This document shows positions 30,181 to 38,075 of a stretch of 38,075 nt of DNA, in pieces. Made by a program: the position numbers and the translations under genes. The notes beneath the pieces are model-generated. The model ran no database searches and was not told the DNA's origin. It saw nothing but the letters and a program-made list of their open reading frames with translations. The DNA is from Mycobacterium sp. 852002-50816_SCH5313054-b (GTDB lineage Bacteria > Actinomycetota > Actinomycetes > Mycobacteriales > Mycobacteriaceae). The stretch's first letter is position 1. Each line of letters starts with the position of its first letter. The stretch lies in assembly GCF_001667185.1 (NCBI RefSeq), contig NZ_LZIC01000132.1, positions 1-38,075 on the forward strand, given 5' to 3'.

Positions 30181-33096
30181 CGCCACCGGTGCCGTCACGG
30201 CAGGGGGACGGCCGTAGTCACCGCGCGGGTGAACAACGAGCGGCCACCAGAACCAGCGTCCGAGCAACACCGCAATCGACGGCATCAGTAGCGTGCGCAC
30301 GATCAGGGTGTCGAGCAGCAGGCCGATGCACACCGTGGACCCGAACTGCCCCAGCACCCGCAGGTCGCTGCCGAGCATGGACGCCATGGTGAAGGCGAAC
30401 ACCAGCCCCGCGGCGGTCACCACCCCACCGGTGCCGGCCATCGATCGGATGATCCCCGTCTTGAGCCCGCGATGGATTTCCTCTTTGAACCGCGACACCA
30501 GCAGCAGGTTGTAGTCAGATCCGACGGCAAGCAGGATGATGACCGACAGCGCCATCACGATCCAGTGGATTCTGATGCCGAACAGATCCTGCCAAATCAG
30601 CACCGACAGCCCGAATGACGCGGCGATCGAACTGGCCGCGGTGCCGACGATCACCAGCGCGGCCACCACGCTCCGGGTGAGCAGCAGCATGATCATGAAG
30701 ATCAGCGTCAGGGCCGACACCACGGCGATCATCAGGTCGTATTTCTCGCCGTCGGCCATGTCCTTGAACGTCGCGGCGGTGCCGCCGAGATACACCCGGG
30801 CATCCGACAGCGAGGACTGTTTCAACCCCTCCTGCGCGGCGGTGCGTTCGGCGTCGACCCGTGCAATGCCCTCCGGCGTCATCGGATCGCCCTGATGGGT
30901 GATGAAGAACCGCGCCGACTTGCCGTCCGGCGACAGGAACATGCGCAGGCCCGTCTGGAAATCGGGGTTGTCGAAGGCCTCCGGCGGCAGGTAGAAGAAG
31001 TCGTCGTTCTTGGACTGATCGAAGCTTTGGCCCATCACGATGGCGGTGTTACTCATCGCCTCCATCTGGTTGATCATCGCCTTGAACGTCTGGTACAGCG
31101 TCAGCGTGATGCCCCTGGTGGTCTTCAGCGTGGTGATCAGCGTGGGGAACAGCGCGTTGAGGTCGTGGGTGGCCCTAGCGGTGTGGTCGATGTCGGCCGA
31201 GAGGTAGTGGAACTGCTCGGCCAGCTGGTCGAAGCCGTCCAACGTGTCGAACAGGGATCGCAGCCCGAAGCACAACGGGATGTCATAGCAGTGCCTCTCC
31301 CAGTAGAAGTAGGTGCGCACTGGCCGGAAGGTGTCGTCGAAATCCGCGATGTGGTCGCGCAGCCTGTCGGTGATCTGCGACGTCACCTGAGTGGTCTTTG
31401 CGCTGTCGTCGGCGGCATTGGCCAGGTCCAGCGACACCTCGTACTGGCGTTGGGTGGTGTCGATCTGGGTCTGCAGGTCATCGGCCATCCTGAGGATGTC
31501 GTTCATGCGCTCCTTGAGGAAGCTCATGTTCTGCATCGTCGTCTGACTCTGGATGCTGTTTTGAAACGGAATCGAGCTGTGCTGGATCGGGATCCCCAGC
31601 GGCCGGGTGATGTCCTGGACCATGGCGATGCCGAGCGTGCGCATCTCGTTCTTTGCCACCCGGTCCAACACCAGCATGTCGGCCGGGTTTCGCATGTCGT
31701 GATCGGACTCGACCATCAACAGGTCGGGGTTCATCCGCGCCTCGGAGAAATGCCGGTTCGCGGCCTCTTGCCCCTGATTGGACGGGGCTGACAACGGCAG
31801 GTAATGGCGGTCGTTGTAGCTCGTGTGAAAGCTTGGCAGGGCGATCATGCCGACCAGCACGATCGCGGCACTGACGGCCAATACTGGTGCGGGCCAACGC
31901 ACTACCGCGGTACCCACCCGCCGCCACAGCCGACCGCGCTTGGCCTGCTTTTCAAAGAGGTGGAAGCGACTGCCGGCGAAGACAACCGCGGGGCCCAGCG
32001 TAAGCCCTGCCGCGACCACGACCAGCATGCCGATCGCCACGGGTGCGCCCATGGTGTTGAACCAGGGCAACCGCGAAAAACTCAGGCAATATGTCGCCCC
32101 GGCGATCGTCAGGCCCGAGCCCAAGACCACGGGAGCAACGCCCTTGAATGTGGTGTAGTACGCGCTTTCTCGATCCTCACCAGCGGCCAATGCCTCTTGA
32201 TAGCGGCCGAGAAGGAAGATGCCGTAGTCCGTTCCGGCGGCGATCGCCAGCATGGTGAGAATGTTCGCGGCGAAGGTCGTGAGCCCGAATGCGTTGTGAT
32301 AAGCCAGAACCGCGACCACCCCGCGTGAACAGGCCAGGGCGACAAAGGTCATGAACAGCTGCACGAGTGTGGTAACGATGGACCGGTACACTAGCAGCAA
32401 CATGATCGCGATGGCGCCCAGCGTGAACAGCGTGATCTTGGCCAGGCTGGCGTTGCCGATGATGTGCATGTCGTCGGACAGCGCGGCGGGACCGGTGACG
32501 TAGGCCTTCACGCCGGGTGGCGCCTTGTTCTCGTCGATCACCTTGCGGACGGCGTCCACGGACTCATTGGCCAGAGTGGTGCCTTGATTACCGGCAAGGT
32601 TTATCTGCACATAGGCGCCCTTGGCGTCGGCGCTCTGGGCGCCCGCCGCCGTCAGCCGGTCGCCCCAGAAGTCCTGGATGTGCTGGATGTGCTTGGGGTC
32701 CTGGCGGAGCTGTCGAATCAGGTTGTCGTAGTACCGGTGCGCTTCGGGGCCGAGGGGTTGCTGGCCCTCCAGCACGATCATCACCGTGCTGTTGGAATCG
32801 AATTCGCGGAAGTTGTGGCCCATCCGCATCATCGCCTTCATCGAGGGCGCGTCCAGCGGCGTCATCGGCGCAGAATGCGCCTCGCCGACTTTTTCCAGTG
32901 TGGGAACGATGACGTTCACCAGTACGGTGATGGCCACCCAGGCCAAAATGATCGGTATCGCGAAGATGCGGATCGCGTGGGGGAGATAAGGACGGTGGCC
33001 GCGATCCGCCATGCTGGGCTTGTTGGTCGTGATCGGGCCCGTGGCTTCGTCTTCGGCGCGTCTGGCGCCGGAATCGGCCTTGTCGATGTCGGTCAT
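30163..33096 (-). CDS. MmpL family RND lipid transporter (MmpS-linked type)
   Basis: 977-residue inner-membrane exporter with about 12 helices and two large periplasmic loops. TM1 is at ~41-64. The proton-relay Asp-Tyr pairs are Asp290-Tyr291 (AGTDYGIFLLGR) and Asp861-Tyr862 (VGSDYNLLLVSR). The long coiled segment between ~450 and 700 with MRNPADMLVLDRVAKNE and QIDTTQRQYEVS is typical of MmpL4/MmpL5-like members, which work with MmpS. The start ATG overlaps the mmpS stop by 4 bp. The cargo is unknown: relatives export siderophores, glycopeptidolipids or drugs. The 3' end overlaps degV tail to tail by 18 bp. Confidence 0.94.
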   Translation of the reverse strand: MTDIDKADSGARRAEDEATGPITTNKPSMADRGHRPYLPHAIRIFAIPIILAWVAITVLVNVIVPTLEKVGEAHSAPMTPLDAPSMKAMMRMGHNFREFDSNSTVMIVLEGQQPLGPEAHRYYDNLIRQLRQDPKHIQHIQDFWGDRLTAAGAQSADAKGAYVQINLAGNQGTTLANESVDAVRKVIDENKAPPGVKAYVTGPAALSDDMHIIGNASLAKITLFTLGAIAIMLLLVYRSIVTTLVQLFMTFVALACSRGVVAVLAYHNAFGLTTFAANILTMLAIAAGTDYGIFLLGRYQEALAAGEDRESAYYTTFKGVAPVVLGSGLTIAGATYCLSFSRLPWFNTMGAPVAIGMLVVVAAGLTLGPAVVFAGSRFHLFEKQAKRGRLWRRVGTAVVRWPAPVLAVSAAIVLVGMIALPSFHTSYNDRHYLPLSAPSNQGQEAANRHFSEARMNPDLLMVESDHDMRNPADMLVLDRVAKNEMRTLGIAMVQDITRPLGIPIQHSSIPFQNSIQSQTTMQNMSFLKERMNDILRMADDLQTQIDTTQRQYEVSLDLANAADDSAKTTQVTSQITDRLRDHIADFDDTFRPVRTYFYWERHCYDIPLCFGLRSLFDTLDGFDQLAEQFHYLSADIDHTARATHDLNALFPTLITTLKTTRGITLTLYQTFKAMINQMEAMSNTAIVMGQSFDQSKNDDFFYLPPEAFDNPDFQTGLRMFLSPDGKSARFFITHQGDPMTPEGIARVDAERTAAQEGLKQSSLSDARVYLGGTAATFKDMADGEKYDLMIAVVSALTLIFMIMLLLTRSVVAALVIVGTAASSIAASFGLSVLIWQDLFGIRIHWIVMALSVIILLAVGSDYNLLLVSRFKEEIHRGLKTGIIRSMAGTGGVVTAAGLVFAFTMASMLGSDLRVLGQFGSTVCIGLLLDTLIVRTLLMPSIAVLLGRWFWWPLVVHPRGDYGRPPAVTAPVASAARG

Positions 33097-33596
33097 GCGG
33101 ACTTCACCAGGCAGAAGGTCTGGGCGTTATGGCCGTCGGAATTCTGGTTGTCGCGCACGACGCCGTCCACGATGATCTTGCAGCTGATCCGGCTGCCGTC
33201 GCTTTGCGCCATGATATTGGCGCTCACCGACGGAAGCGTGGTGGAGATGGTGGTCGACCAGGGCAGCGGGGCGTTGTTGATTTGGTGGGTGTTGGCGTTC
33301 TCGTCCCAGTAGTTGATGTTCGCGGTGGACCCCGGCGGGCCGGAGACGTCGTAGACGACGACCTTCGGATTGAACTGCACGATCTCGATCCCCTTGCCCG
33401 CATTCGCGTTGAGGTCCTGGGACCCGAAGATTTTGTGTAGCCGTGAGACGACCAAGGTCGAGACGGCGAGCACGACCACCAACACCAGCGGAATCCACGC
33501 TCGTTTGAGCGCCCGGGTTAGGGCCTTCACCTTGACCGCCTTCCGCTCGCCCTGCGGACCACCGGCGCCACCGACAACGCCGGTTTGCCGATACAT
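33093..33596 (-). CDS. MmpS family membrane-anchored accessory protein
   Basis: 167 residues if started at ATG 33596; a GTG at 33530 behind GGAAGGCGG would give 145 residues, closer to the usual MmpS4/5 size. One membrane helix follows a basic cytoplasmic segment (LKRAWIPLVLVVVLAVSTLVV). The periplasmic beta domain has VVYDVSGPPGSTANINYWDE, PWSTTISTTLPSVSANIMAQ and two cysteines (ISCKI, TFCLVKSA). MmpS proteins help MmpL transporters across the periplasm. It is coupled to the following mmpL by a 4-bp overlap. The upstream region has operator-like repeats. Confidence 0.9.
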   Translation of the reverse strand: MYRQTGVVGGAGGPQGERKAVKVKALTRALKRAWIPLVLVVVLAVSTLVVSRLHKIFGSQDLNANAGKGIEIVQFNPKVVVYDVSGPPGSTANINYWDENANTHQINNAPLPWSTTISTTLPSVSANIMAQSDGSRISCKIIVDGVVRDNQNSDGHNAQTFCLVKSA

Positions 33597-33673
33597 TGCT
33601 CAGCTAAGCATCGTAAACCGTAGTGCACGGAACCGTTCCTGTGGGTGCCGACTTTGTGGCGGCCAACACAGGG
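33597..33673 (-). promoter_or_regulatory. mmpS-mmpL promoter with two inverted repeats
   Basis: Minus-strand -10 TACGAT maps to 33610-33615 and would start the transcript about 6 nt before the ATG at 33596. Around the predicted start lies a near-palindrome TGCTCAGCTAAGCA (33597-33610). Further upstream is a perfect GGAAC-C-GTTCC (33629-33639), with CAC and GTG just outside it. Such repeats fit a repressor, as known for MmpR at mmpS5-mmpL5. No regulator gene is adjacent. The minus-strand GGAAC could also be read as an ECF sigma -35, but the spacing to CGGTT is short. Confidence 0.45.
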
Positions 33674-34732
33674 TCAGCGGGCCACCCGTCCGGTGACGGG
33701 CGGGAGGTCGGCGAGCGTGACGATGCCCGGCTTGGCGGCGACGACGGCCGGGACCGCGTTGGTCACCGGCATCGCGGTGTAGATCATGCCCAGCCCCATG
33801 AATCCGGGTTCCGTCCAATCCTTCGGCGGCAGGCAGTGCAGCACGGTGCGCATGTTGGGCAGGCCGAATACCTGGATGACGTGGCCGTGCTCCAGGGGTT
33901 TGGGCGGCACCACGTGATTGCCCATGGTCCAGTTGAATCCGACGCTGACGACGTTGCGATCGCCTTCCCAGCCGCGGTGGTAGCCGTAGACGCTGCCCAC
34001 CGTGCCCGCGGGGATCTTCATGAAGCCCAGATCGGAGTCGGCGGCGGCCGCGGTGAAGGTGACGTCGAAGGTCATCCGGTCCAGCTTCGCTCCGATCGCG
34101 TCGGCCATCATCGCGGCGGATTCCGCGAAGACCTCGCTTTCGGTCCGGACGTTCTCGGCCAGCCCCGGGGTGTCGGGATCCTGCGAGAACCCCATGGCCG
34201 TCTGGGTTTCGGCCGACTCGTACGTCGAGCAGTCCACCGACTCGGTGATGCGGATCTCGTCGACGCGCTCGCAGGAGGCGGACAGCACCATCCCGACCAT
34301 GTTCGTCATCCCGGGGTGCGCGCCGCTGCCGAAGATCGTCGAACCGCCCCGCTCGCAGGCTTGCGCGATGCGCTGGCGGTCCGCCGGTGTCTGCTTGCCG
34401 CCGGTGATCCACGCGGCGCTGGTGCACACGTTGACGCCCGACTCCAGCAGTCGCACGAGTTCATCGATGCTGGGCCACAACGGGTTATAGCAACACGCGT
34501 CGGGTCGCAGCGCGAGCAGCGCGTCGATGTCGTTGGTGGCCTTGACCCCGGTCGGCTCCGGCCAGCCGGACAGCTCCGCGGCGTCAACCCCGACCTTTTC
34601 GGCGCCGTGCGCGTATACCCCGACCAGCTCCATGTCAGGCCGGCCGATGATGGCGTGCAACGAGCGGCGCCCGATGTTGCCGGTGGTCCACTGAATCACG
34701 CGAAACGGGCGGTCTGCGCTGGTTGTGCTCAT
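33674..34732 (-). CDS. NAD(P)-dependent dehydrogenase, dihydrodipicolinate reductase-like
   Basis: 352 residues from ATG 34732 with AAAGGAG at the right distance. The N-terminal Rossmann motif VIQWTTGNIGRRSLHAII binds NAD(P). The remainder resembles the large actinobacterial family annotated as dihydrodipicolinate reductase-like or 2,4-diaminopentanoate dehydrogenase-like (GSGAHPGMTNMVG, CSTYESAETQTAMGF). Real DapB is much shorter (~245 residues), so a lysine role is not supported. It sits between the acyl-AMP ligase gene and mmpS, 55 bp after the ligase stop. An inverted repeat and a -10-like box occupy that gap. A role in modifying or reducing a lipid precursor is an inference from location only. 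Confidence 0.8.
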   Translation of the reverse strand: MSTTSADRPFRVIQWTTGNIGRRSLHAIIGRPDMELVGVYAHGAEKVGVDAAELSGWPEPTGVKATNDIDALLALRPDACCYNPLWPSIDELVRLLESGVNVCTSAAWITGGKQTPADRQRIAQACERGGSTIFGSGAHPGMTNMVGMVLSASCERVDEIRITESVDCSTYESAETQTAMGFSQDPDTPGLAENVRTESEVFAESAAMMADAIGAKLDRMTFDVTFTAAAADSDLGFMKIPAGTVGSVYGYHRGWEGDRNVVSVGFNWTMGNHVVPPKPLEHGHVIQVFGLPNMRTVLHCLPPKDWTEPGFMGLGMIYTAMPVTNAVPAVVAAKPGIVTLADLPPVTGRVAR

Positions 34733-34753
34733 CGAATGGCTCCTTTGCCGGTG

Positions 34754-34777
34754 CGGTTGCACCATTATGTGCAACCG
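34754..34777. promoter_or_regulatory. Perfect inverted repeat over a promoter-like box
   Basis: CGGTTGCAC (34754-34762) and GTGCAACCG (34769-34777) are perfect 9-bp arms around a 6-nt AT-rich centre. Read on the minus strand the centre forms CATAAT (34764-34769), a good -10, about 32 nt before the dehydrogenase ATG. This looks like an operator covering a promoter internal to the lipid locus. A hairpin acting on read-through RNA is the alternative. Confidence 0.6.
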
Positions 34778-34787
34778 GGGTCCGGGC

Positions 34788-36536
34788 TCAGGCGTCCAGC
34801 CGGTTGAATTGGTCCTGGCGGTATTGCTCGGCGCAGGCGGCGCGTCGGATCTTGCCGCTCGTCGTGGTGGGAATCGACCCGGGCGGCACCAGGACGAGGT
34901 CCCCGACATGCAACCCGTGCGCGTTGGAGATCGCCGAGGTGACGTCGCTTTTGAGGCCGGTGAGCCAGTGGGTCGCCTCCTCGGCGGAATCGCCCCGCTT
35001 CTTGAGCTCGATCACGGTGACCAGCTTCTCGGTGCTGTTCACCGGAACCGATATCGCCGCGACCCGACCGCCCGTGATCTCCTGGACCGTCGCCTCGATG
35101 TCCTCGGGATAGTGATTGCGCCCGCGGATGATCAGCAGATCCTTGATGCGGCCGACAATGAACAGCTCACCGGAGAACAGGAAACCCAGGTCGCCGGTTC
35201 TCAGCCACGGTCCGTCGGGCGTGCCCGGCGACGGGTCGACGAGCTCCACGCCGAAGCAGCGCTGCTCCTCCGGGGGTTTGCCCCAGTAGCCGTCGGCGAC
35301 ATTGGGGCCATGGAGCCAGATCTCACCGACCACGCCGGGCGGGCATTCGCGGCTCGTGTCGGGGTCGACGATGCGCAGCGAGGGCGACTGCGGCACTTTG
35401 TATTTGACCAGCGCCGTGCCGGTGTCCTCCGCGCATCGCTGAACGCGGCCGGCGGAGAGCTCCTCGGTGTCGAAATGAACCGCGCCCGATGAGTCGCTCC
35501 AGGTGCCGGCCGTTACGAAGACGGTCGCTTCCGCCAGGCCGTACGAGGGGCGCACCATATGATCGCGAAAATTGAAGTGAGCGAACCGATCAACGAAGCG
35601 TTGCAGTGTGCCCGGCTCGACGCGTTCGGCGCCGCTGATGATGCCCAGCACCCCGCCGAGGTCGAGCCCGGCCAGGTCGCCCTCGGTTGTCTTGCGGGCG
35701 GCCAGGTCGTAGGCGAAGTTCGGCGCCGCGGAAAACGCGTGCGGATTTTTCGCCAATGCCTGCACCCATCTGGCCGGCCGCTCCAAGAACGCGACCGGAC
35801 TCGTCAGCTCGCCGCGGAAGCCGCCCAGGATCGGTGCGCAGACCCCCAGCACCAAACCCATGTCGTGGTAAAAGGGCAACCACGAAACGATCGTGAGGTC
35901 CGATGGGACTTTGATCTGGGACTCCGCGAAGAAGCTGCGCATCAGCTGGTCGAAATTCACCTGCAGGTTGCGGTGCGAGATCATGACGCCGGTCGGCAGC
36001 CGGGTGGAGCCGGAGCTGTACTGCAGATACGCGGTGCTCGGCAAATCGGCTGTGCGAACGCCCGTTCCGCCCTCGGCGTCCAGATTCAGCGCATCGATTT
36101 CCAGGATCTCGGGAACCGCGTCCAAGCCGGCCTGATTGACATATTCGGCGATGTCGTGCGCGACCGCGGACGTGGTGAGAACGACCGCGGGTGACGTGTC
36201 GGCCAGAACCGCACCCACCCGCTCCTGAGTCGAGCCGCGGTGCGGCAGCGGGAGCGGAACCGCGATCAGCCCGGCCTGCATCGATCCCAGGAACGCCGCG
36301 ACGTAGTGCAGGCCCTGGGGAGCCATGATCACCGCCCGGTCGCCGACCGATCCGTGCCGGCTGAGCTCGCGTCCCACCGTGAGCGTTCGGCGGGATAACT
36401 GCGACCAGGTGAGGCTTTCGGGCACGCCCGCCCAGTCGTCCTCGTAATCGGTGAAGGTGAACGCTATGTCATCGGGCCGCAGGCTGGCGCGCCCATGCAG
36501 CATCGACAGCACGGATGACTGAGGGGGTGGTGTCAC
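34788..36536 (-). CDS. Long-chain fatty acyl-AMP ligase (FadD21/23-like)
   Basis: Activates fatty acids as acyl-adenylates and passes them to a polyketide synthase. 582 residues from GTG 36536; an ATG 93 nt upstream would add an unlike, cysteine-rich lead. Motifs: SSGSTRLPTGV (AMP-binding P-loop, A3), SYGLAEATVFV (A5, typical of FAALs), WLRTGDLGFL (A7), VGRIKDLLIIRGRNHYPEDIE (A8), and the catalytic lysine in TTSGKIRRAA (A10). The order after the PE-PPE esterase and MmpL is that of fadD21/fadD23 in the polyacyltrehalose, sulfolipid and trehalose polyphleate loci. The name fadD23 would fit, but the exact orthologue is not certain. 40 bp separate it from the esterase gene. Confidence 0.9.
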   Translation of the reverse strand: MTPPPQSSVLSMLHGRASLRPDDIAFTFTDYEDDWAGVPESLTWSQLSRRTLTVGRELSRHGSVGDRAVIMAPQGLHYVAAFLGSMQAGLIAVPLPLPHRGSTQERVGAVLADTSPAVVLTTSAVAHDIAEYVNQAGLDAVPEILEIDALNLDAEGGTGVRTADLPSTAYLQYSSGSTRLPTGVMISHRNLQVNFDQLMRSFFAESQIKVPSDLTIVSWLPFYHDMGLVLGVCAPILGGFRGELTSPVAFLERPARWVQALAKNPHAFSAAPNFAYDLAARKTTEGDLAGLDLGGVLGIISGAERVEPGTLQRFVDRFAHFNFRDHMVRPSYGLAEATVFVTAGTWSDSSGAVHFDTEELSAGRVQRCAEDTGTALVKYKVPQSPSLRIVDPDTSRECPPGVVGEIWLHGPNVADGYWGKPPEEQRCFGVELVDPSPGTPDGPWLRTGDLGFLFSGELFIVGRIKDLLIIRGRNHYPEDIEATVQEITGGRVAAISVPVNSTEKLVTVIELKKRGDSAEEATHWLTGLKSDVTSAISNAHGLHVGDLVLVPPGSIPTTTSGKIRRAACAEQYRQDQFNRLDA

Positions 36537-36576
36537 ATTACGTCCGTACTTTTTTGTCCCACGCGCCGCATCGACG

Positions 36577-37707
36577 TCAGTGGTCGGCCTGTCCCGCGCC
36601 GTGCGACAACACGGACATGGCACCGGCAAGGATCTGTGAGAACGGGTCGGCGCCGCCGCCGAACGTCGCCTGGTTGGCCGGCGCGGTGACTTCCGCCGGG
36701 TCGAAGCCGTGCACCGGGTCCACCTGAACCGGAGCGGTCGACGGGTCGTCGTTTCGCGAATAGCCGGCGTTCACCCGGGGCATCAGGATTGCGTCGAGTT
36801 TGTTCAGCGTGTCTTCCGGGATCCCAATGTATTTCAGCGGCATGACCAGCGGAAGGTGCTTCTCCGGGACCATGATCGTCGTGTCTTTCGCGCCCCGGGA
36901 GTTGACCGTGGTTCTGATGTTCTGCGGCGGCACCATGCTCGCGTTCGTGAAGGCCACCGCGGTGTGACCGGTGGCGAGACCCATCAGCGTGTTGGCGAAG
37001 GCGAACAAGTTGTCGGGTCGGTCGGGGAAGTCCGCGATCGAGTCGTAGGCGGACACGAACCTGTTGGTGTCGTACTGGCTCTCGTAGGGCGGCGGCATGG
37101 TGTAGTCGAGCGCGGGAACGGTGCTGCCGACCGGGAATACGGAGGTCAGGAAGCTCTGACCGAAGGCGTGATGCCCGATCGGGTCGCCGAATGTGGCGAA
37201 GTTCAGCGTGTTCGGCGGGGGGGCGGTGGGGTCATTCGCCAGTCGAGCCTGCGCGCCATCGACCACGAACCCGCCCTCGGACAAGCCGATCGCCGTACCC
37301 GGGCGACCGGTTTTGATCGCGCCAACAAGGTTGTCTACGCCCGTGTCGACCGACTCGCCGACGCTCGGGCCGTCCAGACCCAGGCCCGGGAAGATCTCAT
37401 CGCCGACCTTGCCGATGCCCGGGAAGAGTCGCTCCAGCACGTGGCCCTGAACCTGACCCGCCGGGTAGCCGACGATCTCTCGCTTCTGCCCCGGGAACCA
37501 TTGGGCACCCTCCTGGCGGATGTATTCGTCGTAGGGGATGCCGAGCACATGGGCGCCGCCGAGCGCGAACGCGGTCTGGTCGCCCGGCGCTCCGGGGGTC
37601 GGCGGACCGCCGATCGGCGTGTCGTCGGCGGAGACCCTTCCCGCGCCGAAACACCCTGTGGCGCCAACAGTTACCAGCGCCGTCACTCCTGCGAGTAGTT
37701 TCTTCAT
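36577..37707 (-). CDS. PE-PPE domain esterase/acyltransferase (Chp/Rv1184c-like)
   Basis: 376-residue exported serine hydrolase. An N-terminal signal (KKLLAGVTALVTVGATGC) ends in a cysteine at residue 19, a weak lipobox-like context. The PE-PPE alpha/beta-hydrolase domain follows, with the nucleophile Ser143 in GLSEGG and the family features GYPAGQVQGHV and LNFATFGDPIGHHAFG. Relatives Chp1 and Chp2 move acyl chains between trehalose esters outside the membrane, next to MmpL8 and MmpL10. Here the upstream gene is an MmpL and the downstream gene a FAAL, the same arrangement. It likely completes acylation of a trehalose lipid in the periplasm. The C-terminal ~80 residues are Pro/Ala/Gly-rich and probably flexible. 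Confidence 0.88.
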   Translation of the reverse strand: MKKLLAGVTALVTVGATGCFGAGRVSADDTPIGGPPTPGAPGDQTAFALGGAHVLGIPYDEYIRQEGAQWFPGQKREIVGYPAGQVQGHVLERLFPGIGKVGDEIFPGLGLDGPSVGESVDTGVDNLVGAIKTGRPGTAIGLSEGGFVVDGAQARLANDPTAPPPNTLNFATFGDPIGHHAFGQSFLTSVFPVGSTVPALDYTMPPPYESQYDTNRFVSAYDSIADFPDRPDNLFAFANTLMGLATGHTAVAFTNASMVPPQNIRTTVNSRGAKDTTIMVPEKHLPLVMPLKYIGIPEDTLNKLDAILMPRVNAGYSRNDDPSTAPVQVDPVHGFDPAEVTAPANQATFGGGADPFSQILAGAMSVLSHGAGQADH

Positions 37708-37747
37708 CCCTACCCCTGACCCCTCGGCTTCTCTAGTCTCACATACG

Positions 37748-38075
37748 TCACGGGCGCGCCCTGACCGGGTTGCGGCCGGACGCCCGTGACGGCCACCAGT
37801 TCGCCCGGCCGACCAGCGCGGCGACGGCGGGAACCGTGATGGTGCGCACCAAGAAGGTGTCCAGCAAGATTCCCACCCCGATCACGAAGCCGCCCTGGAC
37901 CACGGTACCGATGCTGGAGAACAACAGGCCGCACATCGACGCGGCGAAGATCAGCCCCGCGGCGGTGATCACACCGCCCGTCGAACCCAGGGTGCGAATG
38001 ATGCCGTAACGCACGCTGCGCGGAGATTCGTCACGCATTCGCGAGACGAGCAGCATGTTGTAGTCGGCTCCCACC
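37748..38075 (-). CDS. MmpL family transporter, C-terminal end (cut by window edge)
   Basis: The last ~109 residues of an RND lipid transporter; the rest lies beyond the right edge. It begins within the second proton-relay segment (GADYNMLLVSRMRDE), followed by GIIRTLGSTGGVITAAGLIFAA, then LLDTFLVRTITVPAVAALVG and NWWPS, all typical MmpL ends. It differs clearly from the MmpL at 30163. Position before a PE-PPE esterase and a FAAL suggests the MmpL10/MmpL8 group, which exports acyltrehalose precursors. The short tail ends 40 bp before the esterase gene. Confidence 0.9.
   Translation of the reverse strand, partial: VGADYNMLLVSRMRDESPRSVRYGIIRTLGSTGGVITAAGLIFAASMCGLLFSSIGTVVQGGFVIGVGILLDTFLVRTITVPAVAALVGRANWWPSRASGRNPVRARP

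Noticed and set aside
33674..34732. Calling the dehydrogenase dapB
   Set aside because: It is about 100 residues too long and lacks the DapB catalytic block; only the Rossmann start is shared.
1..38075. tRNA, rRNA, insertion sequences, prophage or CRISPR arrays
   Set aside because: I looked for tRNA-like cloverleaf ends, transposase motifs and regular direct repeats and found none that hold up by eye.

Overview
The window reads as a high-GC mycobacterial chromosome. The gene order valS-folC-DUF4233-ndk-rne-rplU-rpmA-obg-proB ... nadE ... rbsK ... cyclase-MscS ... proA-moxR-VWA ... nadD-rsfS-gpgP-octT-degV follows, from memory, the M. tuberculosis H37Rv interval Rv2448c to Rv2417c, with several local differences. 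MmpS/MmpL transporters, a fatty acyl-AMP ligase, a PE-PPE-domain esterase and methylglucose lipopolysaccharide genes also point to Mycobacterium. The extra lipid locus at the right end suggests a non-tuberculous species. Species cannot be fixed from the sequence alone.

Left part (1-10858, + strand): a housekeeping run. It holds the 3' part of valS, folC and a DUF4233 membrane protein as one overlapping operon, then ndk with its own leaderless promoter and a strong terminator hairpin. rne follows with a long leader and extreme charge-repeat arms, then rplU-rpmA-obg-proB from one consensus-like promoter.

Accessory stretch (10851-15436): an OhrR-like MarR repressor with a DUF5313 membrane protein, a TetR repressor divergent from a cytochrome P450, a SIRT4-like sirtuin and an isochorismatase-fold hydrolase. 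These lie between proB and nadE, which are adjacent in M. tuberculosis as I recall it. The MarR and TetR genes each have a perfect inverted repeat over their promoter. The sirtuin consumes NAD and sits close to nadE, which makes NAD.

Middle part (15496-26748): nadE, a decayed TetR C-terminal relic, rbsK with an ICMT-like methyltransferase, and a receptor-type cyclase overlapping an MscS channel that carries a cyclic-nucleotide-binding domain. Both the cyclase active site and the nucleotide pocket lack canonical residues. This pair is the most unusual system in the window. proA, a MoxR ATPase and a VWA protein follow, ending at a 14-bp terminator hairpin.

Right part: nadD-rsfS-gpgP-octT-degV (26912-30180) forms one tight operon combining NAD synthesis, ribosome silencing and methylglucose lipopolysaccharide priming. 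It then collides tail to tail with a minus-strand lipid locus (30163-38075). In transcription order that locus is an MmpL C-terminal end, a PE-PPE-domain esterase, a fatty acyl-AMP ligase, a dehydrogenase, mmpS and mmpL. The first three match the order of trehalose polyphleate / polyacyltrehalose loci. Many promoters have a TANNNT -10 box placed 6-7 nt before the start codon, as expected for leaderless mRNAs. I saw no tRNA, rRNA, CRISPR array or insertion sequence.
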